A stretch of 64,000 nt of DNA from Corticium candelabrum (taxonomy: Eukaryota; Porifera; Homoscleromorpha; Homosclerophorida; Plakinidae). Below are positions 1 through 11,700 of the stretch, piece by piece. The notes under the pieces are model-generated. The model did not search any database. It saw only the letters and a list, made by a program, of their open reading frames with translations, and was not told the DNA's origin. The position numbers were made by a program, and so were the translations under genes. The stretch spans positions 8,273,664 to 8,337,663 of the forward strand of contig NC_085085.1 in NCBI RefSeq assembly GCF_963422355.1, written 5' to 3'. The stretch's first letter is position 1. Each line of letters starts with the position of its first letter.

Positions 1-2041
1 TGTACGTGTGACACTGTGTTTGCTTGTGGTCAGCCACCTATGTGGTGTACTCCTAAGCCTTTTTGCATGGCTAAGAGCTGAGCTACCATTTCCATTATCT
101 GTGGTTCCAATGACCAGGTTGTAATTTTGAGGTTTCTTTTAGTCTTGCAAGCCGAAGTGGCAGTATTTTGAACAAGAGAGAATGTAAGGAAAATATACAG
201 AAACGAGTATATCCAACTTGCTAATTGATATTGTCCATCAGCAACTTGCTTGCTCAATGACAATAACCATTAATTGCAAATGCATACTAGTTGTGAAAAT
301 CTACTCAGTGACAGTTTGTTACAAGTTACATTATAATAGGAAGAACTAGCTATAAAGCAAACAGAAGTACTTTCAACACATCAGACATGAATGAAAAATT
401 TGTTGGCTACACCTTTCATTCTTTTATGGAGAAAGCTAGTTAGCTAGCTGTAGTCAAGAAACGTCAGTTGAAACTGAGCGAATTAATAATTAAATGAAGT
501 TTCAAGTTTGACAATTTTTATAATACTGGCAGTGTTTCTAAAGGCAATTTACCAATTAGGAAAGGTGGACAATCTGTTAATTAAGATTTTAATCAGATAT
601 TTATTGCTTTTACATATACATATCAGTAAGCCTGTAATTTAGAACCTACACCAACACTACTCAAACTATGATAAAACATTGAGAAGGGCACTATAGCTTG
701 CTTTGTGCTAGGAATAGTGACTATTACTCACGTGCGCGCGTGGTGTTGCTTTATAAATTGAAAAGACTTATAAATTTAAATATGTACATATAATTTTTAT
801 ATATTTTACAACAGCTACTTACAACCTTCTTAATCTAATTACAATAAATCCCAACCCAGTACATCACCTCCAACCTTCAATAGAGAACAAGTCAACTGTA
901 AATGTCTGCAACATTGTCTCTGCTATTATAACTACTGATGTTAACACTGATGTCATCTAGAATAATTATGTAAGAGTTGTAGCTCTGGAGGCAATGATTG
1001 GTATGTTTCAAACTCACTGCAATAGCAGTGCATGGCTGTTGTCTAGTAGTTAAAATATTTTTAAACCATGCCTCATACGTAAACCTAGTGTTCATCAATC
1101 AATAGCCTATTTCTACTACTTGAAATATCTGTAACTCTAGCTAAAAAGCAGACGCGATCTACTGCAATGTTCAGTCTAGTGTTGATTTACTTGATAGGTG
1201 AGATTATCCATGACGTTGCGTGAGCAGCCTTCCGTCTCGTCTCCCTCGCAGGAAAGTGGCTTCTCTCGACTGTACAAACTTCGCGGGAATTTGTATGTAA
1301 CGCGCTAGCTTGTCGCTAACGCACGCTACAGAGTCCATGGTGCCAAATACCGATACTCAAGTGCGTGTGCTGTCAAAACGTATTTGAGAACTCAGGTTGT
1401 CTCAAATAATGAAGCGATAGGTCGAATACTAGCGACAATAGTGGCACAGTGTACTGGTGAGTTCATGCAAAACTCTATTGCTGTGAGAAAGAGAACAAAA
1501 TGAGTTGATCATGAAGTTCGTACTTGACACTAGGTTTGACTTCACTGTGTAGTAGTTGTAACGCATACGACTGCATTCACTACACATGATGATTAAAGCA
1601 TCTATAGACGCGAGTAGCTAGTCTGACCTCATTTGCAGTAGGGTAATCCTGGGTAATTCCGCACACTTTTTAGTTAGATGACCCGTATCTCCTGCAAGAG
1701 ATTGCGCTCTGCGTTCTTCTGCGTATGGTTTATTCGTTTGCTACTGTAGTATACGTGGACGGCTGATCTTGGCACCATGCAACTATACAAGCGAGCAGTT
1801 GGACGTTTTCTGCAGTATGGTCAAATATCTTGGGTGTGGCTATTCCGCACAGTTGCCGTTTCTCCCTGTGATGGCTGCAGACACGACACCTGGTTGGTGT
1901 ATAGTTTACTAACTGTTAAAATTACAACTTGAGCATACGTAGAGCAAAGTTAAGTAGTTTTTGTAGGTTTTTTGCAAAAGCTATGGTCCGCCCTATCTAG
2001 ATGCTTGTCTTCTGATTCTCCTCTACACCATTCACAAACCC
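1..2041. other. no gene recognised
   Basis: AT-rich DNA with only short chance reading frames. No coding exon, RNA gene or transposon protein could be supported here on either strand. The part from about 1,200 to 1,900 is somewhat richer in CpG and could be regulatory or old repeat sequence, but nothing diagnostic is visible. Confidence 0.5.
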
Positions 2042-2945
2042 ATGCCTACTTCTTTGATGGTCTTTTGCTTAGTCCAGCTCACCAAAAATGGAACCATCTC
2101 CAACAGGAGTCGCATCCTACCCAAGCTTCTTGATCGTCATCTTTCGGTTCTTCGCTTATCTGGCATACTTCTTCCGTTTCTGAGAGAGGAGCTTGCAACT
2201 GCTGACTGTTGTGTGGCTTCAGCTCCTTTCTTTCGTGAACAGACAGGAGCCGGAGGTGGCAACGCTTGTGTCTTCTTTCTTGTCTTGGCTGCAGAAACAA
2301 AGACTCTTCTCTTGTCTTTAGTCTTCCGGTTTTTTTCTCCAGCTCTTGCATCCTGCCCATGACCTCGTCGCTTGTAAGGACCTCACCATACTGACGCAAT
2401 GGAATTTTCTTAGACTTTTGTATTGCTGATTTGGCAGGAGACTTTCTCAACAACGTTGTAAACTATTGCTTAGAGTAGGATTTCACGTTTGGCGTTGATT
2501 GCATGTCTTGAAGTTTCATCTCTTGACCTTTGTGGATGATTTTTACTGACATACTGACTGTGGTCTCGTAACAGGTGACTGATCTTCTTGACTATCCCAT
2601 GGTTGTCTCTTGTTGAGCTTGTTCACTTGTAGTTTCTTCAGGCACTTCATCTGTAGTTGTTGGAAGAGAAGGAGCTATATTCCAATCTGGAATTGCTTTG
2701 TCTGTGAGTGGATAGATGCCAGTAGCTCTAAAGGCTGAATGTAGGTATTCAGGTTTGCTTTTGTCTGATACAGCTGCTTTATTAGAGATGGAAATAGCAG
2801 TCGATCAACTTTTGATGCCTTTGTTTGTATCTTGTGTTGCTTAAGCGTATGTCTCCAGTGTGTCTTCATGGGGCCAAAGACACCTACATCTAATGGCTGA
2901 AGTGCGTGAGTTGTGTTTGGTTGCATGACAAAAATGAGCGTCCAA
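2042..2945 (-). pseudogene. pogo/Tigger-like DDE transposase, C-terminal relic
   Basis: The - strand encodes the C-terminal half of a pogo/Tigger-type (Tc1-mariner superfamily, DDE_1) transposase, the enzyme that cuts and pastes this transposon. Just after 2945 it carries the family's strongly conserved motif PNTTHALQPLDVGVFGP, followed by the expected helical stretch. Reading then shifts frame near 2,720, where the ATGIYPLTDKAIPDWN region continues in another frame, and further stops lie at about 2,460-2,600. The last part (2,453-2,079) is basic and ends in a Cys/Trp cluster (WVGCDSCWRWFHFW) like the PHD-like tail seen on some pogo-type transposases. The catalytic DDD core that should lie upstream, above 2,945, was not found. 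This is a truncated, dead copy; identification of the family is firm, the exact borders are not. Confidence 0.8.
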
Positions 2946-5033
2946 GTGCAATGAACGTGTACAAAGACAAGAAAAGTAAAAATGGCTGTCTTCCTTCTTC
3001 AAAGCAAACTAGATGCGCAGTAGGTAGTTGGTACAGCTGCAATCATGAACTCAAGATCTGTTAAATACTAACAACGGCGCAATCCATGAAAAAAATTTGA
3101 AAAAACATTTGGTTTTGCTGAAGAAAAATTCAATGCCAAAGTTACATTATACACACAAAACTGCCAGGTGTCCCTTTAATTCTGATTTGTCACATTGTGA
3201 ACGTCAAAGAAAAGAGTCTAACAAAGTGGAAATGGTCGAGAGATTGAATCTAATTGGAGGCAGACATTACAGCAGTCTTGGGATATTGCAGAAAGTTTAT
3301 TCGATATATTAGCGTATGGCTGCACTGCTGCATGGCACTGCACGCAAACACACATGCAAGCCCGAGAAAGAGAAATACAAAGCCATTTGCCAAAACACCA
3401 AAAACAGACGCGAAAGGCTATGTGTGAATCTGACTCTAGTAAACACTGGCGCTTACACATTTGTGTCTAGCTTGAGATTCAGTTAGATTTCGCAAATTTA
3501 GTAAAGAGAGCTAGCGATACTGAATCAGGAGCACTGCGCATGCATGGGAGCTGGTCTAGCTCAAGACCATGCACGTGCATGCGCGACAGAGTAAAGCCGT
3601 CTGTCAATCGGCTTTGCAGGCAGACGACTGAAGGTACATAGATTCATGGATACATATACCTACATACACACGCACGTATAAAGATCAGGCTCGTCAGCTG
3701 CACGTTTATTGTACACTACAAAGCTCCATCACTTCTCAAACAATATGGAAGATTACGAGTTAAATTCGTTAGACGTTAGTATACAAATTTGTCAAATTTA
3801 GGACTGTTATATTCTGGATTTACAGTATTTTGTCTGACATCTTTTGCAATGGCTAAACCAGCCAAGGGCGTACGTAAATAAGCTAGCATGTTTCTGCTGT
3901 GTCTGAAACTCTCTCTTATAGTAATTAGCCAGTAAATGCTCGTTAGCATTGTGTTTGGCGAGCGATTGTGTTCTGTCTATAGTTGCCTAAGAATGGTTGC
4001 GTTACGTAGCTAGACCTATATTGCTCGCTATACACTAAGCGAATGTTAGAATTGGTCAACGCCAGTTTGCACTGAATTAGTATTCTAGATTCTATTGTCA
4101 TCGTAATTTGACGATCGCAGCGAACTTTGAAAACCTTCTTGGCACAGACTCCAACAGTGTTTTCACTCACTGACGGCACTCGATCAGTCCCGCAGTTTAT
4201 GTGTAAATTGAAATCTACCCTCTTTACTTACATGTCTACAGACTGCGAGCGAGAAAGTGAAAAGTAAAAACCGGCGTGGCTTTGCAAGAAAAATGGGCGT
4301 GGTTTGTAGTCTACTTTATTAGCCCCCAAAATTGAGGACCACGCTATGCCAGTGTCTATATTCGTCCATCTATGCATGTTATTTTGTTTACTGTTGGTCA
4401 TGTGTGTGTCATTTAGTCTCTCCAATGGCGGATCAATATGTAAGGCTCCAGAGGAGGATCTAGGGGAGAACTGGAGCACATGCTGCCTCCCTCCAAACTA
4501 CCAGGTTCAGACAAGAATTTCTTTTGTGTCGTGTGGCAGCTTGATCTCTTAGCTTTTCTGATTTCCGGCTTCTCACAAGGTCCTGTTATCACACCCTAGT
4601 CCATGCAATTCAGTATCTAGAGCAAACACTGCTAGCAAGCACTACAAAATTTAATCTCCAACGCAAATTTTAGAGTCTCTGCCATTACGAAGAGCTTTTC
4701 AGTGAGAATAACATGACGACATTAATATATGCACTGATGTGACGTCATACAAAAAATGTGTCCCCTTCTGGAAATCCTGCATGGATCCTGCAGCGAATAT
4801 GTTGTACTAAGGTTGTCAACGTTATACCAAATGATCGATATATATTAAAACGAGTCCCAAAAGATGTTTCTGCTCTCTTGTCCCATACTTATAATTAAAA
4901 AGATAAGAAAACGCGCACTGACGATGCAGTCTAATTACAATTTAGAATTAGACAGTCTATAATATAGTAAATATATATTAAACCGAGTGTCATCATTTAT
5001 CTAGAAACTTTCTTCGATACATTGTGGAGTCTA
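2946..5033. other. no gene recognised upstream of the kinase-SWIM gene
   Basis: About 2.1 kb without a supportable exon. Short ATG-led stretches followed by donor-like GT sites at about 3,745 and 3,849 were considered as upstream exons of the gene starting at 5,442 and rejected, because the latter already has a start codon and a complete Walker A motif. Promoter sequence for that gene may lie here, but no clear TATA box or other element stands out. Confidence 0.45.
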
Positions 5034-5182
5034 GGGGTGCATTTCTTTTACCTACCAGCTAATCCTGACTAGATGGATTAGCTAATCCAGCTCGTCCAGC
5101 TAATCCAGCCGATACGTGGATTAGACGGATTAGCTAGTCCATCTAATCTGGATTAGCTGGATTAGGTAAAAGAAATGCACCC
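5034..5182. mobile_element. palindromic MITE, 149 bp
   Basis: The two ends are inverted copies: GGGTGCATTTCTTTTACCT at the left and its reverse complement AGGTAAAAGAAATGCACCC at the right. The interior is built of repeated GGATTAGCTGGATTAG-type units in both orientations, so the whole can fold into one hairpin. TA or TAG flanks both ends. No coding capacity. This is a non-autonomous DNA transposon of unassigned superfamily. Confidence 0.75.
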
Positions 5183-5441
5183 TAAGCTTTAGCTAGCAGT
5201 TGCACACTTGCAGTTCTGAAGTTACCGATCCAGATAATATTGGAAGAAGAAGGCTAGCGTAGAAAACTAGAGTAGTAGGCAGCTAAGACGGAAACCATTA
5301 ATTAATTGCTTGACGTCTAATAATAGCTAAATGATATTCACCGCGCTCCGTAATCGGGCACATCAATCAGATATATACGGGATATGGGTTTGTTAATCAA
5401 TTACCCGGATGTAACCGCACAACTTGTGTACCGTCTCGCAA

Positions 5442-5768
5442 ATGTCTATTCCACAATTTGTCATTTTCGTCGGTCCGCCATACAGCGTGAGTTTTCAATA
5501 CCACTACAATCATTAACTGTAATTCACAGTAAGGGCTGGAGATAAGCTCTGCTTTTAGGGCAAAACAATGTACTACCTTCAGCACTATGCCACCACACAC
5601 GAGCGTGTATCTGCAAGTGACCTGTTGCGAAAAGATGCAAGTGTCGGCCTGAGGGGTGTAGTACGAACTCTCGCCGACATACTGAAACAAGGCAAGAACG
5701 TGGTATTGGACGACGAGAATTGGTCACGAGAAACACGAGTGTCTTACTTGAAAGGTGTTCAGAAAAAG
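5442..5768 (+). CDS. kinase-SWIM gene, exons 1-2 (Walker A and Walker-B-like half of kinase)
   Basis: Exon 1 (5442-5486) gives 15 residues from ATG and ends in VGPPYS before a GTGAGT donor. A 72-bp intron ends in GCTTTTAG, and exon 2 begins with GGC AAA ACA, so that splicing completes the Walker A motif GPPYSGKT at residues 11-18. Exon 2 continues through DILKQGKNVVLDDENW (about residues 55-70), which matches the position and form of the ALKQGKxVxIDNTNP segment of PNKP-type kinases, then SRETRVSYL and a GTTAGT donor in phase 0. The ATG at 5568 is inside the domain (just after GKT) and cannot be the true start. Both exons are intact. Confidence 0.88.
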
Positions 5769-8700
5769 GTTAGTATACTTACTGCTCCGGAGTTTGTATT
5801 TTCTCGTCAACAATCTCCGAAAGTTGTACCAGGAGCATATAAAGAGAGAAGATCTCTTTATATGCTCCTGGTTGTACGTAGCCAGCTGCAGGCACACCAT
5901 GGAAGTACACTGAGTCTGAGACTGATGGAGCACAGAAGTGTTGATTCGATTAGCGCGTCACTTAGTCTCGCGTAGCCAGACCTCTTTTCGCCGCGTCATA
6001 CTTTGGGCGAAAATGGGTATGGTGAACAGCCTTTGATGTTGCTGTGTGCCGAATAGCCAGAAATCGGCTATCTAAAAAGGGGATTTGGTTTCTCAAATGC
6101 TTTACTATCGACCAGACTGGTATGCATGCAGTGGAATCCATATCTCTTGTTTTGTAGACAACAACTTGAAGACTACAGCTAGAGTCGTTGCTGTTTGTGA
6201 AATCTGCAATTCTACAGCAGCAATTAAACGCCACTGTGGGAATGTTGACGTCGACAGGCTTCCATCTCCTAGGCAATCTGTCATGATCAACGTTGTACCA
6301 TAGCATTGTGAGCTTGTGTTACAACGGAGACTGAATGCGAACATATTCAATGTAAAGCAATGCACAAAACACATGAAATGATTACCCAAACACAGAAATA
6401 CGGCTTATCTTGTTTCGATATTGATGATGTCAGTTTCGAGCCCTTCAATTCCAGGACCAGATGTCGCTCACTCTGAACTGTTTGCAGTCGCTAGACGTGA
6501 AACAGCAAACAGCATTGACACGTCGTTCCAGTGCATTCACATTCAGTCTCTGTTGTGACACAAGCACACAACGCTAGATGTACGACATCGAGCCTGTCGA
6601 CGTCAACGTTTCCACGTCCATGTTTAATTGCTGCTGTAGACATGCAGATTTTCCCAAACAGCAATGACTCTCGCTATAGTCTTCGAGTTGTTCTTTATGA
6701 AACAAGAGAAGCTAATTGAGATAAAATTGCATTGCTTGCATACCAATCTGGTCTTCAGTGAAGCATTTAAGAAACCAAATCTGGTCTTTAGATAGCTGAT
6801 TTCTGGCTATACGGCACACAGCGACATCAAAGACTGTTCACCAGACCCATTTTTGCTCTGAAGTATAACGCGGCAGAAAGGGGTCTGGCTACGCGAGACT
6901 AGGTATAGAACTGGGTTTGCTACTGTTTAGCATAACCAATTACACTACATCAGGTCAGTTTACGACAGGAATGTGGGTTAGAGCACGGTTATCCTAGCCT
7001 TGCTGAAAGTAGGTTTAGAGCGGGGTTTAGCTGGGGTTACCGCTTGTCAAAACATTCCAGTTTATTTGTACTGCGAATCACAGCAATGAATCAAAGGAGA
7101 TTGCTCTACTTTGTGTTGGTCTGGCAGTTTTTCTTGAGCAAATCGAATCCGCAGCAAGTAGTGATCGACGTTGTCGCATCTGCGCATTCAGGCAACTGTT
7201 GCTGTTCTATCACACACATATGGTTCCTACACCTGGAGAGGCACTCGAAGATGGAAAGCGGTCAGAAGACGTTTTAATTCTTGCACGGGAATTTAGTAGC
7301 ATAGCTCGAGTACATTGATGTAACCGGTTGCAGTCTGCTAGAGTTCACACAGCCTATTATGACTAATTGGAGGCAACTGGGCAAGCTCAACATGTGAGAA
7401 CACACCATGCACATGATAGCACAGCAGGGTGTTATGATAGCACAAACCCTGGTTTTCTAACCCTAGTCAGTGTTCGAAATTTTGCAACTGGCACAGTTGT
7501 CAGCTTGGCAACCTCAAGAAAATTTTAGTCGTCAAAATAGTAAATTTTCAAAATATCAATGGATCAGTGATATTAACTATTAATTTGCCTAATGTGATAA
7601 TTTAAAATGGCTGTTGAAGACAGCGATACTACAAATTTACATACCATAGTAATTGCTTTTGACATGAATTCACTAAAGTTTTAGTTAACTTAACCCGTGG
7701 CGCGCATGCACAGAATTACAGTACAGTGCTAACCTCTGTACCTGACAATTGGAATGCAGCACATGTGGTGGTTGTTATGACTGGTGCTAGCTAGCGTGCC
7801 AGTACAGTACTGTACACTTGGCAGTCTAGTTGTGCGTGTCTGTTCAGACAAAAAGACGCTAAAGCCTGCTTCACAATATGACGCCGACGCTCAGTTGAGC
7901 GTCAAACTTCAAAGAAACCGCCTCGACGTAGGCGGCATCCTTTGATGTTGACGTCGACGCTGGAATAGGATTCATTTCTAGTCATTATTGTGAACCAGGC
8001 TTAAGGCAGCATGCGTATGAGAGTCCACCATCTCTGGAAACCACAGACGAACGCTTTGTAGAGATCAACGTAGTGTTGTTGATGTAAAAATAGCTCAAGA
8101 GTTGTACGAAGACGCATTTCAATGCGGTGGCGTTCATTGCCAAAGAAGAGCAAAGAAAATGCGGGGAAACAAACAGTTTTCATCCCCTGATACTGCAACA
8201 GGCATCAAATTCTTTGCTCCCTCTGGTAGCAGTCTATGTGCAACTGAAACCACGCAACGATAAGACATGTCTAGCAGGTAGGGCTTGGCGCAGAAGCCAA
8301 TTAAATGTACCGATTTTTGTGAACGCGTATTGCGCGTGGTCTTCCATTACATTATCTTTTAAACTTTCAAGATACTGCCGAAGAGTTTGTTCTCTAGAGT
8401 TCTCAGTGGCCATAACAATAGAATTGCATGTGAGGAACTAGGACGCACGGATAGATTAGCCCTGTCTAGTAACAGCAACTATTTGTCATAAAAAGCCAAA
8501 TGCTCAGATGCTTTCTCTATCTAAACAATATATGTTTTCTGGAAGACATCAGACTACTCAGGCCTTGTCATCAGTAGTCTTGCATAGCTGCCATTGAAAG
8601 TAAAGGGGGAGGAGCTGGTTACGCAAGATTAGTCGTCAGGAAGGCAGTCCCACAAGTCCATTTGGTCGACACGAAACACAAGTTAGTCATCACTTGACAA

Positions 8701-11700
8701 CCACTTTTTCGAACACTGCTAGTGTGAACACAGCCAATAATGAAACAAGGACTGTGAACATTACGTGTTGGTATATCTAAACGTGCAATACAACAAATTT
8801 AAGGACATTCTCTTTTGTTCTGTTTCAGTTTCATTGATGCCACATTCCTGCATGTCTTCCATTCCATGCTCTTGCTCCTCTTCAAAGAGGTTTGGCAATA
8901 TTATTCTTCATGAGAATTTCCTACCAAATATCTCTATCACTTCCGCCATGTTATTGTCCATACCGTAATGAGTATGGAGAAGGGCCAATCTGAACAACTG
9001 ATCTCTCATAGTACTTCGTAAATATGTTTTCAATCGTCACAAGCCACTAGTGCTACGTTGATACATGCAGGTAGTTATAGGCAAGGCAGAGTTGCCAGAA
9101 CGACAAATAGCAGATACCATAACAAAAGCTGCTTTAAAGGAGAACTCTCACCAAAATCAACAATCTCTCAGATGAAAGCTGTCACATCATGACACAACCC
9201 CTAGCAACCGTTTTGCTGCAGACTTCTACTGTACCATGATGGAGAAATAAAGCATTGAAATGTCCTGTGTGGGCGTGTTTAGTACACGTATGTTTCTTTC
9301 AGACTAAATCATGGCTGGTTAGCAATGAAGACTGATAAAGATCGATACCTGTGCACTTTTCAAGGTAAGGATTGTGAGACATATGGTAGCAAGTTGTGAT
9401 TTATTGATTAAAGCAAACTGGGACTCCAAACTTATCGTGATGTGTTTTTCTATTATTTGTCTAGTACACTTGTGAAATTTAGTTAGGGAGTACTGGGTTT
9501 CTTAGCTTGGCGGTACACCTGTTTTGAACTGAAAATGAGTGTGATTTCTCAGTCGTTTAGTTTCTGCTTTGGAGAAGTTTGTCATGTGTATGAGGTGCAT
9601 CACATGCGGTGAGCTTGGGGCACTGGCACTCTTCTCAGCACTGTTTTCATAGTTGCGGTTTTTTAGATTGTGTTAAGCAGCCAAGCGCAGTACCCTACAA
9701 AACCCAAATGCAGTCAGTAAATGTGCAGCCTTGTTCATAAAATTCATCGTACGAATTCGACAAAGGTTCCTTCAAAGGTTGTTTCAACCTATCCATGTTT
9801 GCCACTAAGGCTGTGCGAAGAACTTCACTCTCCAAGACAACCCTGTAAAAACCTGAATTCTGAGTGATACAATCCAGTGTCTGTTGCTCCTGCTCTGAAC
9901 ACCAGTCATGAACATGAACACAAGTCGGTGTTGCCTAGACGGCCCTGATTTGGTTCCTCTAGATGTTCGGTCTCTGATGCACTATCATCTTCTCCACTTA
10001 GAGTTTCATGCTTGTCTGAGCTACCTCAGGTTCATATAAGTACGGCAATATCTGCTCAAATGAAGAACCTGCAATCTCTGCCATGACCGCAGAACACAAT
10101 CTAAAAAACCGCAACTATGAAAACAGTGCTGTGCCCCAGGCTCACCGCATGTGTAGCGTTTTATACACATGACAAACTTTTCCAAAACAGTGACTAAACG
10201 ACTGAGAAATCACACACTCATTATTGGTTCAAAACAGGTGTACTGGCATGCAAAGGAACCCAGCACTACCCTAACTAAGTTTCACAAGTGTACTAGACAA
10301 ATAATAGAAAAGAAACACATCACGATAAGTTTGGGGTCCCAGTTTGCTTTAATCAATAAATCACAAATTTACTACCATATTTCTCATAATCTTTACCTTG
10401 AAAAGTGCACAGGTATCGATCTTCCTTGCTAACCAGCAATAATTTAGTCTGAAAGAAACATACGTGTACTAAACACGCCCACACAGGACATTTCAATGCT
10501 TTATTTCTTCGTTATGGTAGAAGTCTGCAGTAAACGGTTGCTAGGGGTTGTGTCATGACGTGACAGCTTTCATCTGAGACATTGTTGATTTTGGTGGGAG
10601 TTCTCCTTTAAGCAAGTTTTACAGTCTTTGTGAGACAGGTTGGCTACAAAGTGGATGGAAGTTGCTGTACGGCAATAGCCCAATGGTCAAGTCTTTCTCT
10701 GAAAAGTCGCAGAGGACAACCTGATGGAAGGTCTGATATAAACTCTTCTGCGAGCTCCAAAGCGGCAGCTGTTGCACCTTCAGTATTATATACGAAAATA
10801 GAGAGAAGAAGCTTCATCCCTATTCCCATTTTCTGCAGCAGTGATGCAAACTGTGTCTGAACTGTGACAACAGTTCATCCAAAAGGCATGCATTGACAAC
10901 ACACCTATAGTACACTTCAGGTGTAGGACTGGGGGTGTGGTCTCGATTTCTTTGGCAATGACAAGTCTGTGGAATCTGGGGCTCTCCATTGCTCTTTTTT
11001 AGTCATTTGCAGTGCTTCTTTCCACCAACGAAAATTGTAGATTTCTATGTTATCCCTTGCTTTTTGAATGGTTTCTTCTACTGACTTAATTAGTGTGTAG
11101 GCTTGGTAGACATTCTTGGACTGTTGCTGCAAGCTCACGGCAAGTGGGTGAATGCATGCCATAATGTTTTGCAGTGATCGTAAAGGTTGCAATGAATGAG
11201 AAGGAGTTGATTGATTTGAGCAGGCTTGTGGTCGATCCATGCACACGAGTTAGCACTCCAGTTTCTTCAAGGCAGAGATATGTTTTCTAGTGCTTCTACC
11301 ACAGCTGGATAACATTCCTAAAATGATTAGTGCAGTGTGTCGCTCCACCTACGTAGTCCGACAAAGATCAACCAATTTGCTTTTCTTAGAAGTTTTAGAT
11401 AATCTAAAGATATGTTTTGATATCTTTTATCAACTTCTTCTGGCGCTTGGGAGAGCCAACAAAAAAAAGTGAGAGGCTTCCTTGAGGGTAGGCCACACAT
11501 TTGACGCTAACCCAGTGATGCTGACATGACGCATAGGTTCAGTGCAAGTGAATTGCAGTGGCAGTAAATTGCCTTTGGACACTGTTGCTGCACCAAAGCC
11601 GTGCAACTACTTAGACGACTTTCATATTTCCAGCACCATCTTGACCATGCTACGTGGTAGCATCAAGACCCAAGTATGGACAGCTTCAATGATTGTAGTG

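Noticed and set aside
3744..3870. Short ATG-led stretches before GT donors (MEDYELNSLD, MAKPAKG) as first exons of the kinase gene
   Set aside because: The exon at 5,442-5,486 already supplies a start codon and the exact GPPYS needed before GKT.
5568..5975. 135-codon frame starting at the ATG at 5,568 taken as a gene of its own
   Set aside because: The ATG follows directly on the GKT of a Walker A motif, an intron donor lies at 5,769, and the frame after it reads into intron and hairpin.
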